Position numbers and translations under genes: made by a program. The notes under the pieces are model-generated. The model saw only the letters and a list, made by a program, of their open reading frames with translations, did no database searches and had not been told where the DNA came from. Below are positions 29,161-30,969 of a DNA stretch of 30,969 bases, piece by piece (positions within the stretch are counted from its first letter, which is position 1; the number at the start of each line of letters is the position of its first letter). This DNA comes from a virus. Location of the stretch: positions 1 to 30,969 of the IMG/VR virus record IMGVR_UViG_3300028388_001035; one strand, written 5' to 3'.

Positions 29161-29568
29161 TTATTTTCCTGTGACCTTTGCCTGAATGACTGTCTTGGCG
29201 ATCTTCTCACCCGACCTACCAACAACGTATCCACCAAGGCCGATCTGAAGCAAGCTCCACATCTGGTCCGCTAGTTCAACCTCGGCGAGACCGAAGCTAT
29301 CAGCAATAGCCAACGAGCAGAACGCCAGCATGACAATAGGTCGCCAATTGGCCGCGAGCCAGTGATCGGACTGCGCCTCAGCCTTGACGATTTGTGCTTT
29401 AGCTTTGAGAGTTTCAGTCTCTTGCTGAATAACCTGCTGTATAACAGTTGCTTGTACTTCTAATAGATGAGCCTTCTGTTCCAAACGCTCATGTTCAGAG
29501 GTATGCAGTTCGTCTATAAGCTCTGCGGCAGGTTTAAATACTCCAGCAACTAATTCTATAAGGTTCAT
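29161..29568 (-). CDS. Holin, 3TM-type superfamily, 135 aa
   Basis: Residues 1-65 are a charged amphipathic coiled coil (ELIDELHTSEHERLEQKAHL... ETLKAKAQIVKAEAQSD). It is followed by HWLAANWRPIVMLAFCSLAIAD and a second hydrophobic segment (MWSLLQIGLGGYVVGRSGEK). The 'W(L/R)..WRP.VM..F' text followed by a Gly-rich segment is typical of the phage 3TM-type holin family. It would form the membrane holes releasing the M15 endolysin encoded at 5597-5956. It lies downstream of a tail-type gene and upstream of the XhlA-like gene. Confidence 0.75.
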   Translation of the reverse strand: MNLIELVAGVFKPAAELIDELHTSEHERLEQKAHLLEVQATVIQQVIQQETETLKAKAQIVKAEAQSDHWLAANWRPIVMLAFCSLAIADSFGLAEVELADQMWSLLQIGLGGYVVGRSGEKIAKTVIQAKVTGK

Positions 29569-29585
29569 TTAATTGCCTTTCCTAA

Positions 29586-30332
29586 CTAATACTCTACGTA
29601 AAAATCAACAAAACTTGCTCCTGTATCCGATCCCGGCAAGGTAACAGTTATGTCTGTGCTTGCTCCGTTTGGAGAATACACAGCGTAGTGTATTTGCCGT
29701 GTAAACCCAGCTAGGGGGTTTGCCCTTGTGTTTTCAATAAGACCAGATGCGTTACTAGTAGCTACAATGCTGCCCTCAGATCTTCCTGTTCCATCGGTGG
29801 ACGTAGCGGCACAGACGTGGTACCGTGTAGCCGCTCCGTTACCTAGTGTTTTTAGGGTAGACGTAGTGAACTGTGCGTTACCTGTAGCTCCGTAAGTGGC
29901 TCCTGTGCCCCCGGGGACAGCAAAAACAAGCACGTGGATGTTATTAGTAAACCCAGTTCCTGTCCAACCTACACTGGCGTTTGTTAAGGCCCCTGAGGTC
30001 CAATTTTCAATATACCACCTAGTCCATTTGTGGTCCCAATTGACTCCACCGGGCTGCCCTGCATTTATTGCTTCTGCTGTTGTGCCCGCTTTGGTAGCAT
30101 TAGTACCGTCTAGGGACACATTGTCAGGATCTGCAATAGCAAGTGTTGTTGCTTCTCCGGTCCACACAAGAACCAGTAAAGTCCACCCCAACGGAATTGA
30201 ATTTGTTGTGGAAAACGTAACTGTGTGGGGACCACCCGAAGAGAATGATGATGAGTTAGTACCAAAAGCTACTAGAGAAGCTACGTCACCGGTTGGAGGA
30301 GTAGGATCGCCAATTAATCTGCGCCATAGCAT
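29586..30332 (-). CDS. Tail fibre/adhesin-like structural protein, 248 aa
   Basis: The protein is rich in Thr, Ser, Gly and Asn with regular strands (PHTVTFSTTNSIPLGWTLLV; NNIHVLVFAVPGG) and no membrane segment. This fits a beta-sandwich or fibre domain from a virion receptor-binding or decoration protein. It directly follows the 130-aa gene with one shared base (TAATG). Naming as an adhesin is inference from composition and location near the tail genes. Confidence 0.65.
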   Translation of the reverse strand: MLWRRLIGDPTPPTGDVASLVAFGTNSSSFSSGGPHTVTFSTTNSIPLGWTLLVLVWTGEATTLAIADPDNVSLDGTNATKAGTTAEAINAGQPGGVNWDHKWTRWYIENWTSGALTNASVGWTGTGFTNNIHVLVFAVPGGTGATYGATGNAQFTTSTLKTLGNGAATRYHVCAATSTDGTGRSEGSIVATSNASGLIENTRANPLAGFTRQIHYAVYSPNGASTDITVTLPGSDTGASFVDFYVEY

Positions 30333-30724
30333 TAAGAAGCAGCCCCAATAAACTTTCCGTATACTGTATTGTTCTGCTTCCAGACAACAATAACATTGTC
30401 GTTTGTATCGTCTAGATCAGGCTCACTCCCCCCAATCCATTTCATAGTTCCCGGCCATGAAACTGTAAAGGAAGTTCCCGGTATTACAATAGTTACGCCA
30501 TCGCCATTCTGAAATGAATCAAAGTTGGCAGTAACGTTTTCGCTGACAGTCCAGTCAAGCATTTGACCATCAGTAAACTCAATGGTTCCGCTACTAACCG
30601 TGTAATTGTTTTCTCTAAACGCCGTAGCTTCAGGAATCCTAATACCAATTAGGTTGAACCTGCGCATTAACTCCTTACGAAACGACTCATCAGGAATGTA
30701 TGGAAATGTAGTATCAATTCCCAT
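30332..30724 (-). CDS. Tail/adhesin-like structural protein, 130 aa
   Basis: The N-terminus is helical (PDESFRKELMRRFNLIGI). The C-terminus has strands (SSGTIEFTDGQMLDWTVSEN, then VTIVIPGTSFTVSWPGTMKWIGGSEP and VIVVWKQNNTVYGKFIGA). The 'D(G/W)..V....VT.PGT.FTV.WP....W.GG..P' text is, from memory, a common module in phage tail and baseplate proteins. It would be a tail attachment or adhesin component. The start overlaps a tentative small frame by 11 nt. Confidence 0.68.
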   Translation of the reverse strand: MGIDTTFPYIPDESFRKELMRRFNLIGIRIPEATAFRENNYTVSSGTIEFTDGQMLDWTVSENVTANFDSFQNGDGVTIVIPGTSFTVSWPGTMKWIGGSEPDLDDTNDNVIVVWKQNNTVYGKFIGAAS

Positions 30725-30785
30725 CTTTGACAGGGGCTAAATAAACAAACGCGCTGTCCAACGTGAACAGCAGCCAGTCAATCAC
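30714..30785 (-). CDS. Possible micropeptide, 23 aa
   Basis: A GTG at 30785 with GGGGG close upstream opens VIDWLLFTLDSAFVYLAPVK and ends in a TGA that overlaps the next ATG (30724). The overlap and G-rich upstream sequence are the only support. The frame is open further upstream without a better start codon. It may be a leader-type coupled frame or chance. Confidence 0.3.
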   Translation of the reverse strand: MIDWLLFTLDSAFVYLAPVKDGN

Positions 30786-30804
30786 TGCCCCCAGTCTCCA
30801 AATC

Positions 30805-30912
30805 TTAGGCTTTTGGATTGATGCCCAAGTAGCCGTCCGTCACGCTCGGGTCTGACGGGTTCGTCTCCGGAAGGTCCAAAGGGTTTACTACATCCAAGTG
30901 CTTAGTCAGCAT
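30805..30912 (-). CDS. Possible short protein, 35 aa
   Basis: The frame reads MLTKHLDVVNPLDLPETNPS and ends at a TAA (30805-30807). It is acidic and Pro-rich, and may be a small virion or linker peptide. I see no good ribosome site upstream, so it could be chance. It follows the partial frame ending at 30919. Confidence 0.3.
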   Translation of the reverse strand: MLTKHLDVVNPLDLPETNPSDPSVTDGYLGINPKA

Positions 30913-30918
30913 TTCGAG

Positions 30919-30969
30919 TCAGCGAGTCATGTTATGGTCGAAACTCACCTTGTCGGCAGCGTGGAAGCC
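30919..30969 (-). CDS. C-terminal end of a gene cut by the right edge
   Basis: Only one minus-strand frame runs from the right edge for 16 residues (GFHAADKVSFDHNMTR) to a TGA; the other two are stopped within about 12 codons. The residues could be the C-terminus of a structural gene lying mostly outside the window. With so few residues, the identity cannot be given. Confidence 0.35.
   Translation of the reverse strand, partial: GFHAADKVSFDHNMTR

Noticed and set aside
1-30969. Prophage or integrated element
   Set aside because: There is no integrase, excisionase, repressor, attachment site or bacterial gene at the edges.

Overview
The window is most of the genome of a tailed double-stranded DNA bacteriophage, probably a short-tailed, podovirus-like virulent phage. 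It has a T7-type replication set (gp2.5-like SSB, gp4-like primase-helicase, family A polymerase, endonuclease I-like resolvase). I find no phage RNA polymerase, integrase or CI-like repressor, and the clear promoters match the host sigma-70 consensus. A cobalamin-dependent (class II) ribonucleotide reductase, a MazG-like pyrophosphohydrolase and a DUF3310 protein recall marine podoviruses of the Cobavirus/SIO1 type. That placement is inference; no host can be named from the sequence.

Layout. The genome is organised around one control region at about 6350-7122. To its left, on the minus strand, lie the terminase small subunit, an M15-type peptidase, the terminase large subunit, the portal, a collagen-like head or tail fibre protein and several structural or adhesin genes, running off the left edge at base 1. 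To its right, on the plus strand, is one long early/middle unit (7123-19869). It starts with a papain-like putative cysteine peptidase and a GP88-family protein, then a string of very small genes, a more GC-rich accessory cassette (about 9.4-11.3 kb), the replication and recombination genes (11.4-16.7 kb) and nucleotide metabolism genes ending with nrdJ. A strong hairpin at 19882-19914 sits where this unit meets a second minus-strand block (19950-30969). Read in transcription order from the right edge, that block holds tail or adhesin proteins, a lysis-like group (3TM holin-like, XhlA-like and spanin-like proteins), a multi-pass membrane protein, a large structural protein, adaptor-like and nozzle-like tail proteins, and three probable internal or ejection proteins.

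Control region. About 600 bp holds no believable gene but has a perfect consensus sigma-70 promoter facing left (TTGACA-17-TATAAT), a 9-bp inverted repeat, AT-rich DNA, three matches to the DnaA box consensus TTATNCACA (two exactly 10 bp apart), three 21-bp repeats plus diverged relatives, exactly 13 tandem 11-bp iterons, and a sigma-70 promoter facing right. This looks like a replication origin combined with a divergent promoter hub, and it is the most interesting feature of the window.

Genes are tightly packed, many with ATGA, TAATG or 8-20 nt overlaps, implying translational coupling. No major capsid or scaffolding gene is recognisable and genes at both edges are cut, so the capsid genes may lie beyond one or both ends. 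No tRNA or CRISPR array was seen.
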